64,000 nucleotides of DNA from Mauremys mutica (GCF_020497125.1 NC_059075.1:111143222-111207221), one strand, 5' to 3'. Positions 43,328 through 55,521 are shown, counted from the stretch's first letter. Numbers and translations are program-made. The notes: generated by a model from the sequence alone, not told the origin.

Positions 43328-44915
43328 TAGGGTGACCAAGTGTCCGAGTTTCGACTGGAACACCCGGTCGAAAAGGGGCCCTGGTAAGCTCCGGTCGGCG
43401 GTGCTGTGGTGCTAAGGCAGGCTAGTCTCTATCTGTCCTTTCTGTCACTGCGCCGCACCCTGGAACCAGCCGGGAGCTTGGGGGTGGTGCCTGCAGTGGG
43501 CGAGAGCAGCACACGGAAACTCCTGCCCTCCTCCTCCTGCCACCTACTAGCATCAGACCTGCTGGCCACTTCTGGGCACCCTGCACCGCTGACTGGGAGC
43601 CGCCCCAGGTAAGCCCGTGCACCCAGGGCCGCCCAGAGGATTCTGGGGGCCCAGGGTCTTCGGCGGCGGGGGTCCCTTCCGTTCTGGGACCCGCCGCCGA
43701 AGTGCCCCGAAGACCCGCGGCGGGAGCCCCCCACCGCCGAATTACCGCCGAAGCGGGACCCGCCGCCGAAGTGCAGTCCGGTCTTTGGCGGTAATTCGGC
43801 GGCGGGGGGGTGTGTCCCCACCGCGGGTCTTTGGGGCACTTCGGCGGCGGGTCCCGGAATGGAAGGGCCCCCCCGCCGCCGAATTACTGCCGAAGACCGG
43901 GCTGCACATCGGCGGCGGGTCCCGCTTCGGCGGTAATTCGCCACTGGGGGGTCCTTCCGCTCCGGGGCGGAAGGACCCCCCGCCAGCGAAGACCGGGAGC
44001 GAAGAAGCTCCTGCGCCCTCTTGCCCCGCCCCCTCTGGGCGGCCCTGACCCTATCCACCCTCCCCAGAACACCCACAATCCAAACCCCCCCATTCCCTGC
44101 CCCCTCCCTGTGCCCTGACTGTCCCCAGGACTCCCTGCCCCTTAGCCAACCCCCCCCCCGGCCCCAGCCCCAGCCCCTTACCCCCGGCTCCCTCCTCACC
44201 CTGAGTCTCAGCGCCTCGCCCAACAGCCGCAGTGTGTGTCCGGCGGGGTCTGAGCTCCGTCCCGCTCAGAGCCGCGTGGTGAGGGGGCGGGGCTGTGAGC
44301 TCCACGCCGAGCGGAGGCAGCTGAGCTCAGCCTGGAGTTCGCAGCCCCGCCCCCTCACCACGCGGCTCGGAGCGGGGCGGGGCTCAGGGGCCCCGGCGGA
44401 GACACGCTGCGGCGCTGTCTGAGGACGTCGCTTGATGCGCTAGGGCTCCAGGAGAGGGGCGGAGGCGGGAGCCTCAGCTGTTCTCTTGGGGGCCCCTGCG
44501 GAGCCCGGGGCCCGGGGCAAATTGCCCCCTTTGCCCCCCCCCTCTGGGCGGCCCTGCGTGCACCAACCCCTAGCCCCAGCCCTGAACCTCCCCAACCCTC
44601 ACCCCCCCTGCACCTCAACCCCTGCCCCAGCCCAGAGCCCCCTCCCACACTCTGAACCCCTCATCCCCGGCCCCACCCCAGAGCCCTCACCCCTCCTGCA
44701 CACACCCCAACCCGGAGCCCCCTGCTGCACACCCAGCTGGAGGCCTCATCCCCTCCAGCATCCCAAGCCTCTGCCCCAGCTCAGTGAAAGTGCGTGAGGG
44801 TGGAGGAGAGGAAGCCACAGAGAGAGGGGGAATGTAGTAAGTGGGAGACGGGGCCTCGGGGAATGGGTGGGGCTAGGGTGTTTGGTTTTCTGCCATTAGA
44901 AAGTTGGCAACCCTA
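43328..44915. mobile_element. Outer hAT element interrupted by a nested hAT
   Basis: The left end TAGGGTGACCAAGTGTCCGA (43328) and right end AAAGTTGGCAACCCTA (ending 44915) are TAGGG-type inverted termini. The parts 43328-43623 and 44557-44915 carry GGAACACCCGGTCGAAAAGG and a CCCCAGCCC-rich stretch seen in a common turtle hAT family. The flanking 8-mers (GGCTTGGA and CTTCCATA) do not match, so the pairing of these two ends is less certain. The centre is a later hAT at 43624-44556. No transposase. Confidence 0.65.
43624..44556. mobile_element. Nested GC-rich hAT, CAGGGCCGCCCAGAGG termini
   Basis: CAGGGCCGCCCAGAGG (43624) and CCTCTGGGCGGCCCTG (ending 44556) are perfect inverted repeats. The 8-bp TSD CGTGCACC is exact (43616-43623 and 44557-44564). 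The interior holds GC-rich palindromes made of CTTCGGCGGCGGG and GGCGGTAATTCGGCGG words (about 43660-43945) and an inverted pair around 44262-44390. A second copy of the right terminus lies inside at 44032-44047. Confidence 0.93.
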
Positions 44916-45839
44916 CTTCCATAGCAGGGCAGAATAATTCCCTCCACTACAGGAATAACTTGAGTGAAATTCGATGGTCTGTGTCATGCAGGAATCCAGA
45001 CTAGATAAACATATAGTGGGGTCCTGTCTAGCCTTAAGAGTTTATTAAATGGGAGCTGAGCTATTTTGGGGGAGTGAGGGAAGTTTTTCCCTAGCAAAAA
45101 AGAGTTACTGGAGAGTTTGCTAAGGAGGAAAGGCCATTGTGAGGAAACAATGGAAGACTGCATGTCAATTTTTCAATTGTTCTACTCTTTGCAAAACACA
45201 AAGTTTGGGGCTTTGCGTGGTTTTGCCAAGAATGCAAGTTGTTTCTGTGTTGCAGATCTGCCCAAAGCCCTTTTTCAAACATATTTTTCTTGCAAAATGA
45301 TCAAATGTCCACCCCAAAAATTCTCCTGAAACTGAGGAGCCTGAGAAAGAATTGGTGTTTGCCTCTCCCTGCACTCCCAGTGGACAACAATCTTTGCAGC
45401 TCTTTCTGGAGCCATTACCTCATTCTGCCTCAGCCATCAGCTGGTATCTTTCCCTAGAGATTAAACTCCCAGCTTCCCAGCCAGCGACTTGGAAACCTGT
45501 CTGTGCAGAAGGCTAAGTTTCTAGTGCCATCTACTGCTGTCTCATAATTTAAACACACACACACACACACACCAACAACAACAACAACAAGCCATCTCCA
45601 TTTCATTTTCATGTAGCTAATATCCAAAGCGGTGAAACCTCTTAGTCCAGACAACTCTTGGAGTCAGAGTCCCAAATTTCAGATATACAAAGACCTCAAA
45701 GGGTTCAAAGTCATCTTCGGAGAAGACTAGACCAGACTTTTAAATTCCCATAAATTAATCCTCTCCCAGTATCAATCAAATGCTCTCTCTTCAGTTTCAG
45801 AACCATCTGAAATAAACAAGGACAGCACTGTTTTTCTTA
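44916..45839. other. Non-coding with small microsatellites
   Basis: No gene. (AC)n at about 45552-45572 runs directly into (AAC)n to 45590. The rest is unassigned. Confidence 0.55.
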
Positions 45840-46115
45840 GGTCTTGTCTACGAAAAGAAAGGTTTTGCCAGTATAACTGTACTGACAACTCACCCCATGG
45901 CGTGGAGACACAGCGTATGCAGGCAAGAGATTCCTTCCCCCGCCCGTAATGCTCATACCAATTTCCCAAACTAAATAAGCTATACCAACAAAAGGATTTC
46001 TTTGCTGGTATAACTGAATCTCCACTAGGGATTTTTGTTGGTTTAAAAATGTTGTAAAGAACCGGACCCCTAACCAACATTATTATATCAACAAAAGATC
46101 TGGCCGTATCCTCAT
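45840..46115. mobile_element. MITE, TTGCCAGTATAACT type
   Basis: It begins GGTCTTGTCTACGAAAAG after TTA. It contains TTTTGCCAGTATAACTGTAC and, in reverse, GCTGGTATAACTGAATCTCC and TTTTTGTTGGT, forming long imperfect inverted arms. The right end near 46115 is approximate. Probably Harbinger-like, from the TCTAC terminus and TTA flank. Confidence 0.55.
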
Positions 46116-48006
46116 AAAGAGCACACAAATTTCATAAGAATTTTAGTTTACAATTGCTTAAAAAGAAAACCTAAGTAGGTCATGCTCTCAAGAGTTTATT
46201 CTTCCATTAAAGAAATTCATGTTAACAGATATAGCAGTATGAGCACAAGGACTGGGAGCCACGATCCACCAGGTTCTAATCCCACTTCTAACACTGACTC
46301 AGAAAGGTGACATTTTTTTCATGAAAATGTTGGCAGAAATTGAAAAAAACTGCCCACATCAATAAATACTTAACTGCCTACCACACATGAATGCTAGTGT
46401 TTGAAAAGCACTTTGCGGGTAAGTACTAAGCATTATAAACATTTTGGATAGATATTTTCCAAAGCACCTTAAGTCCTATTTTCAAAAGAGGCTTAGCCAT
46501 CTAGGTGCTTTTGAAAATTGTGTCGTTTGTCCAGTGTTTGATAACTAATATCTCTAAAAGTGTATGACACAGAAAAGTCTTGTAAAGAAGAACAGGGTGA
46601 ATTTTTACAGGGAAAAAAACCCAAAACAACAAAAATACGAAGTGGAAACATTCATCTACATGATTTTTTTCTCATAATTTTTTTTTCTTAAATCAGATAG
46701 GAAGTTAGGGTGGGCCTGAATTGGGAAGGGACTTGAAGGTAAGAACAAGACGTTTATGGCTGAAGTGAGGGAGAAGGGACTCAAAGAGAGGGATGGCATA
46801 AAGCAATAGGCTAGGATGATCATCTTAGCAGCAGTATTTTGAATAGATTTGAGAAAGGACAAGGTGAAAGATGTTTAGGGCTTGGATGAGAGTTTTGTGA
46901 CTGTGGGTAGAAAGAAAAGATCATATTTCTGAAATGCTGAGTGGAAGAAGTGGCAAGATTTAGATCACAGTTCTACAGTCCTAACATATAAACCCCTTGT
47001 TCCCCTACAATTGCTATTTCAATTGCAGAGAGTCTCTAAGGCCAATCTCAGACAATTGTTCTAAATTATGTCAAACGGTATGATTTTTTTCCAGGTGTGT
47101 TTCAAATAAGTTTTTGGGTTTTTTAGTTAGAAGAGATGTTGAGATGCATTACAGTCTGACTGTCCAACTACAGCTCACAATTTAATTACGTTTACTTATA
47201 TGGCATCTTGTAACAGTTTGACATTTTCAGCAGAGACAATTGTTGACAATTTTAAGAAATATAATCTATTGATTGCAACCCTCATAGGTATTCTTCGGTT
47301 GAAAGCCATATCATATAGCTCCAAATTTTCATTTTTTTTATAAACCAAACAGTGCTCATTTATAATTTCAGCACTATCCAGACTTTGTTTCTCATACAAA
47401 TATGCCATGTGAACCAAAAAATATGTATTTAATAAAAATGAAGCAATAAAATAGCAGTACCGTTCTTATTATGAATCATGTTTATCAGAGTAATTTCTAA
47501 GGATCACCCCAAAATGGGGCCCCCTTGTGTCAGGCACTGCACAAACACAGAGTGGCAGAAAGACTGCAAACTCTTCTAGGCAGGGACTAAGCAAAAACAC
47601 AGGCCCAGGGTGGAGGAAAGGGGTATAACACAAACAGAGTGAACTATGTGATGGCAGATAATATTATAATGCCATGGATCAGAAATCATGCGTGAGTCGC
47701 AAGCACAGGCCTGCCATCAAAATCTTCCAATTCAGTACAACGGAGAGATGGGGCTGGGAACGATCTCATCCCAATTTTTGACTCCCAGCTGTGTTGAATT
47801 TACTATCTTCCATTGGCCTGCACAGAAAATATGTAGTAACCATTATACTGATCATTTTAGGCATGCCAACTTCTCCTTAGCCAAACATGCCATATTCTAC
47901 AGTCCATTCTGTCAGTCACTGGGGTTTCCCAATTCTTTTCACTTATTGTTTTTTAAAGCAGGCAAAATGAGATGTGGTGGATCTACCTGATAGCAATTCT
48001 AGTAGA
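46116..48006. other. Non-coding, no gene seen
   Basis: AT-rich. A SINE-tail scrap lies at about 47515-47590 (GTGTCAGGCACTGCACAAAC). An open frame at 47196-47417 (minus) has no recognisable family or splice context. Confidence 0.5.
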
Positions 48007-48092
48007 TAGGGTTGCCAGCCCTCCAGAAGTGTCCTGGAGTCTCCAGGAATTAAAGATTAATCTTTAATTAAAGATTATGTCATGTGATGAAA
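48007..48092 (+). mobile_element. hAT MITE fragment, TAGGGTTGCC terminus
   Basis: TAGGGTTGCCAGCCCTCC is followed by TGTCCTGGAGTCTCCAGGAA and TTAAAGATTAATC, a common turtle MITE start. The right half and terminus are missing. Confidence 0.7.
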
Positions 48093-49233
48093 CCGTACTC
48101 GTACAGCCAGATGTGGCCCGTGCCCATACTCATGTTAAAGTGTACTTCATTATGCAAGCAGTTCCATGTAAAGCAATGGGACTACTCGTGGATTAAGGCA
48201 CTACTCATCGTGAGTAAGGGGAGAAGGTACCTAACAAATAGGCAACTAGATATAAAGACAAATCCTTCTCTTCTGTTAACAAGCCTATTTTTCTTTCCAG
48301 TTAAATTCTGCCCCAAAGGTTCAATTTTAGGGTAAGACCACAAGCGGTAAATAAGTGTCCATATTCCTTTAGCAGAAAAGGGAACAACTGCTCCTGATTG
48401 CAGGATCTCAGGTTCATGACAGTAGCTGCACCCCTTAATTCATCTGGATGAGCACTTACTCACACACGTTATCCTGTTGAAAGCAATGAGCCTATTCACC
48501 TGCTCACACCAGCCTGCGTAATGGCTCCACAATCCAACCCTTAGCATTCTACCAATTTTTCTACCTACTCCCTCCCCTTAGAAGAAGGGATTAATCACAT
48601 AACACTCCCTTACGACCTAACAGCTGCAACTGCAGCATTCCTCCTTCTATTTCAGTACTACAAGAAATTCCGTGAGGGGATAAAGACACAAGGCCCAAGC
48701 TACTACTAGTGGAAGAAGGGGGAACTTTTTGCCAGTTAATCAATCTATTGTTGTATTGTTTCTAATAATTTAAAGTTGGCTGCCTAGGACGATTGGGAAA
48801 TGTTGGTGATCCTCAGCCTTTAACATTCAATGAGATTCCTGGCCATTTTAGTTATTCCCAGTCCTATTCCGGGGAATGACATATACAGAGGGGTGGGGAG
48901 TCTGGTTCAGCAATATCACCTTTTTTTCAGCATTCACAACTAGGGCAGCAAACATGGGTTCAGCCAAAAGCGCTCCTTCCAATTTAATTTTGTCGGCAGG
49001 ATTCTGGTAGAGTTGCTCGCTCAGAACTGAAGAAATGTCCCATCTCCTTCCAGTGATCATGCTCAGGGGAGGTCAACGTGCATAGGTTGAAATGTTTACA
49101 GAGCAGCCACACAATAATACATTTGGTTCCTTCTCATTTCCAACTGTTGGGGACGTGCAGGATTGCCTGTACATTTGGAATATTTTCTTCTTCCAGACAT
49201 AACATGCCAAGGACTACAGTTGTGTCTCTAGAA
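48093..49233. other. Non-coding, no gene seen
   Basis: Possibly includes a diverged palindromic repeat at about 48125-48225 (CAATGGGACTACTCGTGG). Nothing coding recognised. Confidence 0.5.
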
Positions 49234-49777
49234 CAGTGGTTCTCAATCTGAAGCCCAAATTAGCACACAGCTGCAGCCCAACTATGCTAAAAACAATTCA
49301 AAATTTGCTGCTCCGATCTGGCAGGGGGCGGGGCTGACTGAGGGACAGGCAACGGCGGGGGGGGGGGGCTCTGGGCAGTGAGCAGGTGGAGGCGCTGGGC
49401 AGTGGAGGGTTTGTGGGTGGTGCAGGGCAGCATAGGCCTCGGAACTATGGGTGTGGGGGGGTGCTGCAGCACTCTCAGGTTTTACTTGGGGTTCGGCTCT
49501 TGGCCCCACGGCGCAGGGTCCCAGCTCCTGGCCCTGCTCTGTACAGGGTCTCTGTGTGGGGGGCACTGGGCATAGGGGTCTGTGTGTGGGGGGGTCTCTG
49601 GGCAGGGGAGCGCTGGGTATAGGGAGTTGGGGGAGTGCTGGGGGGGCAGCAGGTGGTGTGGGTCTGCCCCCAAGGGGAAAGGGCAGACTGGCAGTGCAGG
49701 GTGGGTGAGCCAATGTGTGCCTGGCGCAGTGGTTCTCAGCCTGCGGCCCACAATGGTAAATAGGTTGAGAAGCACTG
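49234..49777. mobile_element. hAT element, CAGTGGTTCTCA termini
   Basis: CAGTGGTTCTCAATCTG (49234) is mirrored by GGTTGAGAAGCACTG, ending at 49777. The TSD is CTCTAGAA (49226-49233) versus CTCTAGGA (49778-49785). The interior is G-rich low-complexity sequence. A second left-end-like word, CAGTGGTTCTCAGCCTG, lies at 49728, only 50 bases before the right end, hinting at an internal deletion or end duplication. No transposase. Confidence 0.92.
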
Positions 49778-51210
49778 CTCTAGGACACAACCTTTAATAA
49801 AGGGTGGTGCATTGCTGTGCCACCTAAGGAGTTATCCAAAGAGGGAACTGTAGCTGAATTCCCATCTCCTCCTCCTCCCCAGTTGCTCCTAGAGGGCGCT
49901 GACACACCAGCTCAGCTATGCTGGTTAGTGCATGATGAGGACAGAACAAAGGCTCCACCCAATCCCCATCTCTTCATCTGCTCTTGTGTGTGCATGTGCG
50001 CATGCGCATGTTCAGGGGGCAAGCTTGTGCTGCGCTTTTACCTAGGAAAACCCAGATATCCTGTACAGAGGTGTAAGGGGAGGGTCTTACAACCCCACGT
50101 AGGGGCGCAGCCAGCCTTGCAATCTAGCCCTAAACTATGCTTACTTCTGACATGGGCCAGTGTCCTCTAAGCACTAGAAGGTGATGCTAAGTATCATTTT
50201 TTCACTTGTGACTTACATTACAATTGGAATTAATCTATTCAGAGGTGAAAGGCTAATGTGGCAACCCAGCAAAGAGAGCTGGGTGGTGCAATGCTGGAAG
50301 TTTTAAACAAGAATGACCTCTTTTTTAAAAGCAGTGACCCCCAAAGCTGTCACACATTGTCTAACAGTGCTGCATTTCAATCAGAGAAACCATATTTCGG
50401 ATTGTTGCAGTTCAGTGTTTAAAAGGACTGCATTTTTCTGATTCAGAAGCCATGGTGAAGCGGTGCCAGACTTTTCAGAACTGTATCAGTCAAAAACTTT
50501 ATATGGATTAGAAACTGAAACAAAAGGAGGATTTGTTCAGCACTAGCAAAGCAGACCAAGTGTCTTGCTCTGAGGCTTCCCAGTTACTCACCACACTCAG
50601 ATGTGTCCAGCAGGTAGCACTGTGCCAGTCTACCAGTAACACAAATTACAGCACTTCCCCTCCCCCTGCAGTGTTCTCTTTGGTACAAGAGAAAATGTTC
50701 ACAAGATAGGAATTTCAAGCCTTGGAACTAATATTAGAAATTACCTAAAAACATGGGGAATTTCCATAGAAATCATCAGCGATAACTACTAGGCTTCTCT
50801 GCCTCTGACCTTCTTCCTTTGGTTTTTGTTACTGTTTGTTCTCTATGCAAGTCTTCTTCCAAATCATTGTTGTGCAGCTTCTTTTCTTTACTGATGTTTT
50901 TATTGGCTCGTGCATTATCTGTTGCTTCAAAGATAACTCTTAATTTTACTGATGGCAGAGGTGCTACCAATACTGTCCCTGCTCCAGCAAAGGACTCTGT
51001 ATGAAAAGCAAGAGACACTGGAAACACGAGCAGAAAAGGGAAACTCACAGAACCATACATCTTAGAAACAAGTTTTGGGGAAAGAAGGTGGGAACATGTG
51101 GAGCAGTTTGGGTAGTCACAGAGGGTAAAACAGCATCAATATTCATCTTTTAGCAGCGCTCAGACTGCCCTAAGAACATATCCAACCTTGGAAACAAAAA
51201 GCCTCTAGCG
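49778..51210. other. Non-coding, one small open frame
   Basis: No recognised gene. A 94-codon minus-strand frame at 50776-51060 starts with a signal-peptide-like hydrophobic run and is discussed as a finding, not called as a gene. Confidence 0.5.
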
Positions 51211-51935
51211 TAGTGGTTCCCAAACTGGGGTTTACAAAATGTTACAGGGGGTTCTTGGGAAAAAATTCCCTAATGGCGGACAGAGCTGTCCTTAGGGACC
51301 CCGGGCAGCACGGAACCAGCAGCGCGGAGCCCCTGGACTTCCAAGAGCTAAGCAGATCAAAGCAAGATCTCTATCACACTGAGGAGATTTAAACCTCAAG
51401 ACTCCTTATAAGAAATGGAAAGGGAGGGGGATATTTTTTGCTGTTTTAAAAATTAAATAGGCAGCTAGTCTTGTTTTAAAAATTATTGTGAAGAACAAGT
51501 TTAAGCTTTGTTGTAACGTGTGTTTGCCTGAACTACTCAAGACCTGAATGCTTGTATAAGAGGAACTCTTTGAGTTGGCTTCTTAGATACCTTCATGCTG
51601 TTTCACATCTGATACTTCTTGATGAACCATAGGAGCCTTGTCTTATAACAGGCTTATTCAAAGTGATACAAGCTACGAAAGTGAGATCTTGGAAGAGTGT
51701 TGCCGTTTTCATAGTGTAATAAAAAATACTGTAATGATAAATAATAATAATAATAAATAGTGTGTAATAAGCATGTCACAAAAACAAATTTTATATTTCC
51801 AAGATCACTGCTTTTACAATTTATACTCAGGTAAAGTAGAAAATCCCTGGAAATATTCTTTTTTAAGAGGAGGTTCGCGAGACTTGCCATTTTGATGACA
51901 GGGGTTCACAGGTTGTTAAAGTTTGGGAACCACTA
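51211..51935. mobile_element. hAT element, TAGTGGTTCCCAAAC termini
   Basis: TAGTGGTTCCCAAAC (51211) is mirrored by GTTTGGGAACCACTA, ending at 51935. The 8-bp TSD CTCTAGCG is exact (51203-51210 and 51936-51943). The interior is AT-rich with an (AAT)n run at about 51738-51758 and no transposase. Confidence 0.95.
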
Positions 51936-54900
51936 CTCTAGCGAAAGGAACAGGCACAGCAGTGTCTGGGGTTATAAGCACAAAAGCAAGTTGTTCATTT
52001 CACTGACTGTCACGAGGAAACTTTGTGAGTGAGGAGGGCAGAAGGGAAAGAATTTGGTCTTCCCTGGGTATTTCACAAGGAGAATATTCTGCCTAGTGAT
52101 CAGTAGAAGAGGGAGATCTGTAGACTTCAGAATTATGGAGATTCAACAGAGGAAAAATATATATGGGCAAGTGTTACATAGCATGTGTCTAAAGCTGGGA
52201 GCGTTTACAAGCCAATGCAGTGATACAATAATGACTGTATATAGCAACTCTCAGGGAATTGATAACACTATGGCAATTCCTTTACAAGTGATGCCTTCTA
52301 ATAATTACAGGCCAGATTCTGATATGTGTAGTCCAACTTAGTAGTACCCTACTTTATGAGTAAGGGCTGATTTCAAATGGGATGCTCCCTAGAGGAAGGA
52401 ACTATTGTCTCAGACTATTAGAATCTAGCCCTATGTAAATAACTTCTTGCACAGTGTAATAGCATTTAAACTCCCAGCGGAATGGTTCACATTCCCAGCA
52501 TTGGTCAGGCCCTTCAGTCAATGACACCTGCAAAACTTCCCAGTATTTTACCCAGCAACGGGAGAGGGGAGATTTTTGCTCTAATTTCACAAGTTGTACA
52601 ACAACTTGTACTGTCACAATGCAAGTCCAACACTTAATCCAATAAAGCATGCCAGGAATGTTTAAAATCCAGACCTTTGGGATTTCCTCTTCTATAAATG
52701 CACCGCAGTCAGAGCCAAGAATAGCTCTGAGATATGAAATACTGAACCCACTGGAGCTACACACTGGTGAACCATTCTCCCCTATCCCCCATTTTAGGTG
52801 GGAGATCACCACAGGTGAATGGAGAGGTATGGCATGCATGGAGCCTAGCAATGGGAACAGAGGGACGGTACAAGAGAGTAGAATTATACCTTACGAAAAG
52901 AGAATCTAAGTATTTGCTCATCCAGAACATAAATTGGGAACAGTCTATTGGAGACACGAGGTTTCTGTCATTTAATGCAATGCTTTCTCTTTATTCTTGG
53001 GAAAAAACCTGCTGTTTCTATTTAAAAGGCAAAGGATATCAAAATACTGTCTCTTTTCTGGCTTTCTATTGCCTGCCACTAGATAACCATCTAGAAAAGT
53101 TGAGGGAAAAGAAACAGGATAAGAGGATAGCAAAAGCATTGGCAGGTACTCATGCAAAGATAAATCCTGCTTGCACAGACACTTTGAAAACTCTTTCTTT
53201 GGTTTCTCAGCAAATGCAGTAGCCATATGACTGGCAACAGCTTTAAAAACAAAACCCAAACCATCAGTCCACAATCACTGCAAAATTGTCAAGTGTTGGA
53301 AATACACCCTTTCTGCTTTTCTTTAGAGAGAATCCACTTAACCCTATATGCTTGTTAATAGCTTATATTTATTTACTCTCTACAGTATGGGAAGCCGGAG
53401 ATCTGCAACAGTTACAGCTAGATACCATGCAAACCTCATTCGGACACTGTCATCGTCAATCATCCCTCCTGTGCCGGAAGCATGTCAAAGGGAAACAAAA
53501 TAGAGAGTGTGCTGCAGCACGGCTGAGTTAGTTCAGAGCCTTCCTGGCTGAATGGTATTCTCTTTTCAAACAGCCCCCCCATCACCACGACCCAACGCTT
53601 GGGGAAAGCTTTGATGTCTTCAGGGGAGAAAAGCAAACCCTCTTTATCTGTCACTCTGAACGATTGCTAAGGCATTGCCTTTGTGAAACACTCCAAAGAA
53701 ACAGTCTGCCATCAGCCCACTGTAAATGCATGCACGTTACATGCAGAAATACCTTGTAAAATATATGGGTATGCATCAGTGCAGGATGAATGGAATAAAA
53801 GGAAGCAGCACACAGAGAATATCCCTTGAGGGGCTGCCATGGCTAGTTTCAAAAAGGACTGTTCCTGCCAACATTCTGTGGGATTTCTCCAGCACAGGCT
53901 TCAGCTGGCTGACTGCGCTATAATCTCAGCCGGAGACGGACAATAGCCTTAGAAGAAGCATAAGGCTTAAAAGGGCAAGAGAGCCAGCATTCCCATCTTT
54001 TCAAGAAGCTTTGGGGGTAAGCTGGGATAGACATCAGGAGATATTTCTGCCCCCAGCAGCGTGTGAGAGAATGTGAGTTGGAAAACAGACCGCAGTCCTA
54101 CTCAGACTCTTTCTATCAGCTTATCTGAGGCTTTAAAAGGGCACCCTCTTTGTATTTCATAGTGCCTCTTAGTACGAGCCCAACTCAGTGGACTTGCATT
54201 AGTTTATCATGTCCTGAATTCTTGGTACCAGAGCGTTACACTAGTGCCGGAGGAAGTTACCTACACTCAGTGATTTCTGATGCACAAGGCACTGCAGCAT
54301 GCGTGGAACAGACAATTGTACGGTAGTGCTTGATAGAGAGAATAACACTGACACACACACACAAACCCCCTTCCTTATACCTCTGGCAACACATGAGAGA
54401 ATGGAGAGTCTGTAGTAAGCAAAGCATCATTTCCAACCACAGCCCCCCACGACCACCCCCAAATGCCAATATGGTGCTGCCATTGTTTTACGACACCCCA
54501 TCCTTCCATTCCCTGCTTATGATCCACCATGGGAAAATTCAGATGGAGTTGCTGAAGATAGGCACTCCAACAAAACACCTTCCCATGCAGAGATCTGGAT
54601 GGGGCTACTTTGAAACAGGAGGAACTCCCTTTCTCTTCTGCCTTGCCAATCAAGTCACTTCATTTTTACATGGGGAACAGCATTCATGATCCATATCCCT
54701 GACCATGCTTCCTCAATCAGCCTCCAAACCCCTCACTTTCCTGCGCCTGGCACAGAAACACCCACTAGCTGGCGTTTACCAGCTGTTTTATCTATTAAAA
54801 TGATGACGTAGAAATGTACGCACGTACATGCCATCATGTGTGCTCCGGTGACGCGTGAGTATTGGGTAAATCCAGGCCACATAATAACAACCTAAGATAA

Positions 54901-55441
54901 CTCAAACTAGGCGAGGCAGGCATTGCATTCTACCCATAGCTCAGAGACATTCACACAAGGACCCACAACTGCCGGGGAAGAAAAGTCACCTCCAGACTCC
55001 TGATACAGGGCTTAATGCTGCAAGGTGCTGATCTAAAAGAACATTTAAGCATATGCTTAACTTTAGCCATGTGAATAATCCCTCTGACTTCAATGAGTCT
55101 ATTCATGTACTTAAAGTTAACCACTGTATTCAGGTAGACAAAGGCATACATACAAGTGACCTTCTGTTCAGTATGTTTTGCCCGATATTGGGGTTGCGAC
55201 CTACCTGTGTAGAACACAGGGAAACGGGAGGGTAAGGAGGGTACCTATATTACCTTGATCCTGACTTACCACAACCAAAGAAAGATTGGCCTAGACATTG
55301 AAAGTTGGATGTAAGCAGTGCTCACAAATTGGAGGAAACAATTAATTAAAAAAAAACTCAATACCCAGTGTTTTCCCTCCACCTCTTACTAAAAAGTGGG
55401 GCACAAAGGCAAACATCTCTCGGTCTCAGATGCGTACTCAC
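51936..55441. other. Non-coding, probably tetraspanin intron
   Basis: About 3.5 kb immediately downstream of the tetraspanin exon on the minus strand, so it should be intron. No second tetraspanin exon was found by eye. A diverged palindromic repeat lies at about 55012-55140. The plus-strand frame at 52767-53222 has no family signature. Confidence 0.5.
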
Positions 55442-55521
55442 CCAGAAGAGAAGGTTGAAGACAAACATTAGGTACTTGATGCACTGCAGGCAGTTGTGAG
55501 CCATGCTGCACCTCTTCAGCT
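55442..55521 (-). CDS. TSPAN4: Tetraspanin, first coding exon (TSPAN4-like)
   Basis: On minus, a pyrimidine tract ending CTCCTAG (acceptor at 55523-55522) is followed by 17 bases of 5' UTR and ATG at 55504. Twenty-one codons read MAHNCLQCIKYLM then FVFNLLFW, ending exactly at the donor TGG|GTGAGTA (55442/55441), phase 0. The short Cys-containing N-terminus followed by KYLMFVFNLLFW is the cytoplasmic tail and start of the first membrane segment of a tetraspanin. Tetraspanins organise membrane microdomains with integrins and other receptors. The residues fit TSPAN4 better than TSPAN9 or TSPAN18 as I remember them. The remaining exons (rest of the first transmembrane segment, the CCG loop and three further membrane segments) were not found to the left, so the gene continues in DNA not recognised here or beyond the window. 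Confidence 0.72.

Noticed and set aside
43429..44223. 264-codon open frame on minus
   Set aside because: Lies across the nested GC-rich hAT and its boundary, has low-complexity Gly/Arg/Pro composition, and long frames are open on the other strand too.
43328..44915. CpG-island promoter of a host gene
   Set aside because: The GC-rich patch is bounded by hAT ends with an exact TSD and no exon follows. Transposon origin explains it.
47196..47417. 73-codon minus-strand frame
   Set aside because: Superficially protein-like but no recognised family, no splice sites checked out, and AT-rich neutral context.
52767..53222. 151-codon plus-strand frame as a host gene
   Set aside because: No domain, no splice context, uneven composition, and it lies in the presumed intron of the tetraspanin gene.
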